From: CAYVGO01 sp964450725 | GTDB taxonomy: Bacteria; Bacteroidota; Bacteroidia; Bacteroidales; UBA932 | Direction: 5' to 3' | DNA: 23,767 bases | Assembly (NCBI GenBank): GCA_964450725.1 | Contig: CAYVGO010000035.1 | Coordinates: forward strand, 1-23,767 | In this document: positions 23,691 through 23,767 of the stretch, in pieces | Numbering within the stretch: position 1 is the first letter of the stretch | How the letters are laid out: the number at the start of each line of letters is the position of its first letter | The notes under the pieces: model-generated | Databases searched by the model: none | Told to the model about the DNA's origin: nothing | What the model saw: only the letters and a program-made list of their open reading frames with translations | Program-made: the position numbers and the translations under genes

Positions 23691-23767
23691 CAATTAAACA
23701 ATTAAACAATTCAAACAATTAAACAATTCAAACAATTAAACAATTCAAACAATTAAACAATTCAAAC
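23691..23767. repeat. 17-bp tandem repeat running off the window
   Basis: CAATTCAAACAATTAAA repeated about four times, preceded at 23671-23690 by diverged copies. The array continues beyond the right edge. AT-rich and non-coding. Confidence 0.85.

Noticed and set aside
23691..23767. CRISPR array
   Set aside because: The repeats are contiguous 17-bp units with no unique spacers and there are no cas genes.

Overview
The window looks like a chromosomal segment of an AT-rich member of the Bacteroidetes (Bacteroidota), most likely order Bacteroidales; the species cannot be told from the sequence. Evidence: several promoters of the Bacteroidetes type (TTTG, about 19 nt, TAnnTTTG), start codons without clear Shine-Dalgarno sequences, a trpB-trpE-trpG-trpD gene order, a TonB-dependent outer-membrane receptor, a CarboxypepD_reg-like surface protein, a Bacteroidetes-type HU-like/Ig-like DNA-binding protein and a Bacteroidetes-type malate dehydrogenase. 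Most of the window is ordinary core genome; the right end (about 21.4-23.8 kb) is a repeat-rich accessory patch.

Layout. 1-114: the last codons of infB (IF-2) and its terminator. 316-2445 (-): TonB-dependent receptor. 2446-3081: long intergenic stretch with a candidate promoter, a GC-richer island and the terminator of the next unit. 3082-4873 (-): a two-gene unit of an Abi_2/AbiF-type HEPN protein and a PHP-family (HisJ-like) phosphoesterase, preceded by a well-formed promoter and a compact structured leader RNA. 5099-7767 (-): valS. 7828-9856 (+): dnaK with a -24/-12 (sigma-54-like) promoter motif. 9922-14738 (-): trpBEGD operon with promoter, a Trp-Trp-Trp leader peptide and an attenuator; trpC, trpF and trpA are not in the window, and a hairpin-forming tandem repeat lies between trpG and trpD. 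14852-15977 (+): mdh with promoter and terminator. 16012-21379 (-): membrane acyltransferase; then, read from the upstream end, a CarboxypepD_reg-like exported protein, hflX, cdaA (c-di-AMP synthase), a small thioredoxin-fold protein and a SpoU-family RNA methyltransferase. 21401-23767: palindromic repeats, a GC-richer HU-like gene, tandem repeats, and a REP-associated tyrosine transposase (RAYT/IS200-like TnpA) embedded in REP-like hairpins, ending in a 17-bp tandem repeat that runs off the window.

How the genes work together. The trp genes make anthranilate and phosphoribosyl-anthranilate (TrpE, TrpG, TrpD) and carry out the last step (TrpB); the leader indicates attenuation by charged tRNA-Trp, and TrpE keeps the LLESS feedback-inhibition motif. 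The cdaA, thioredoxin-like and SpoU genes are tightly packed (3 nt gap, then a TAATG overlap), as are the CarboxypepD_reg-like gene and hflX (TAATG). The two points most worth following up are the AbiF-like gene with its own promoter and structured leader RNA, which fits the recently described AbiF/ncRNA toxin-antitoxin class related to Cas13 ancestry, and the RAYT with its surrounding REP hairpins, where the transposase stop codon lies inside one of the hairpins.
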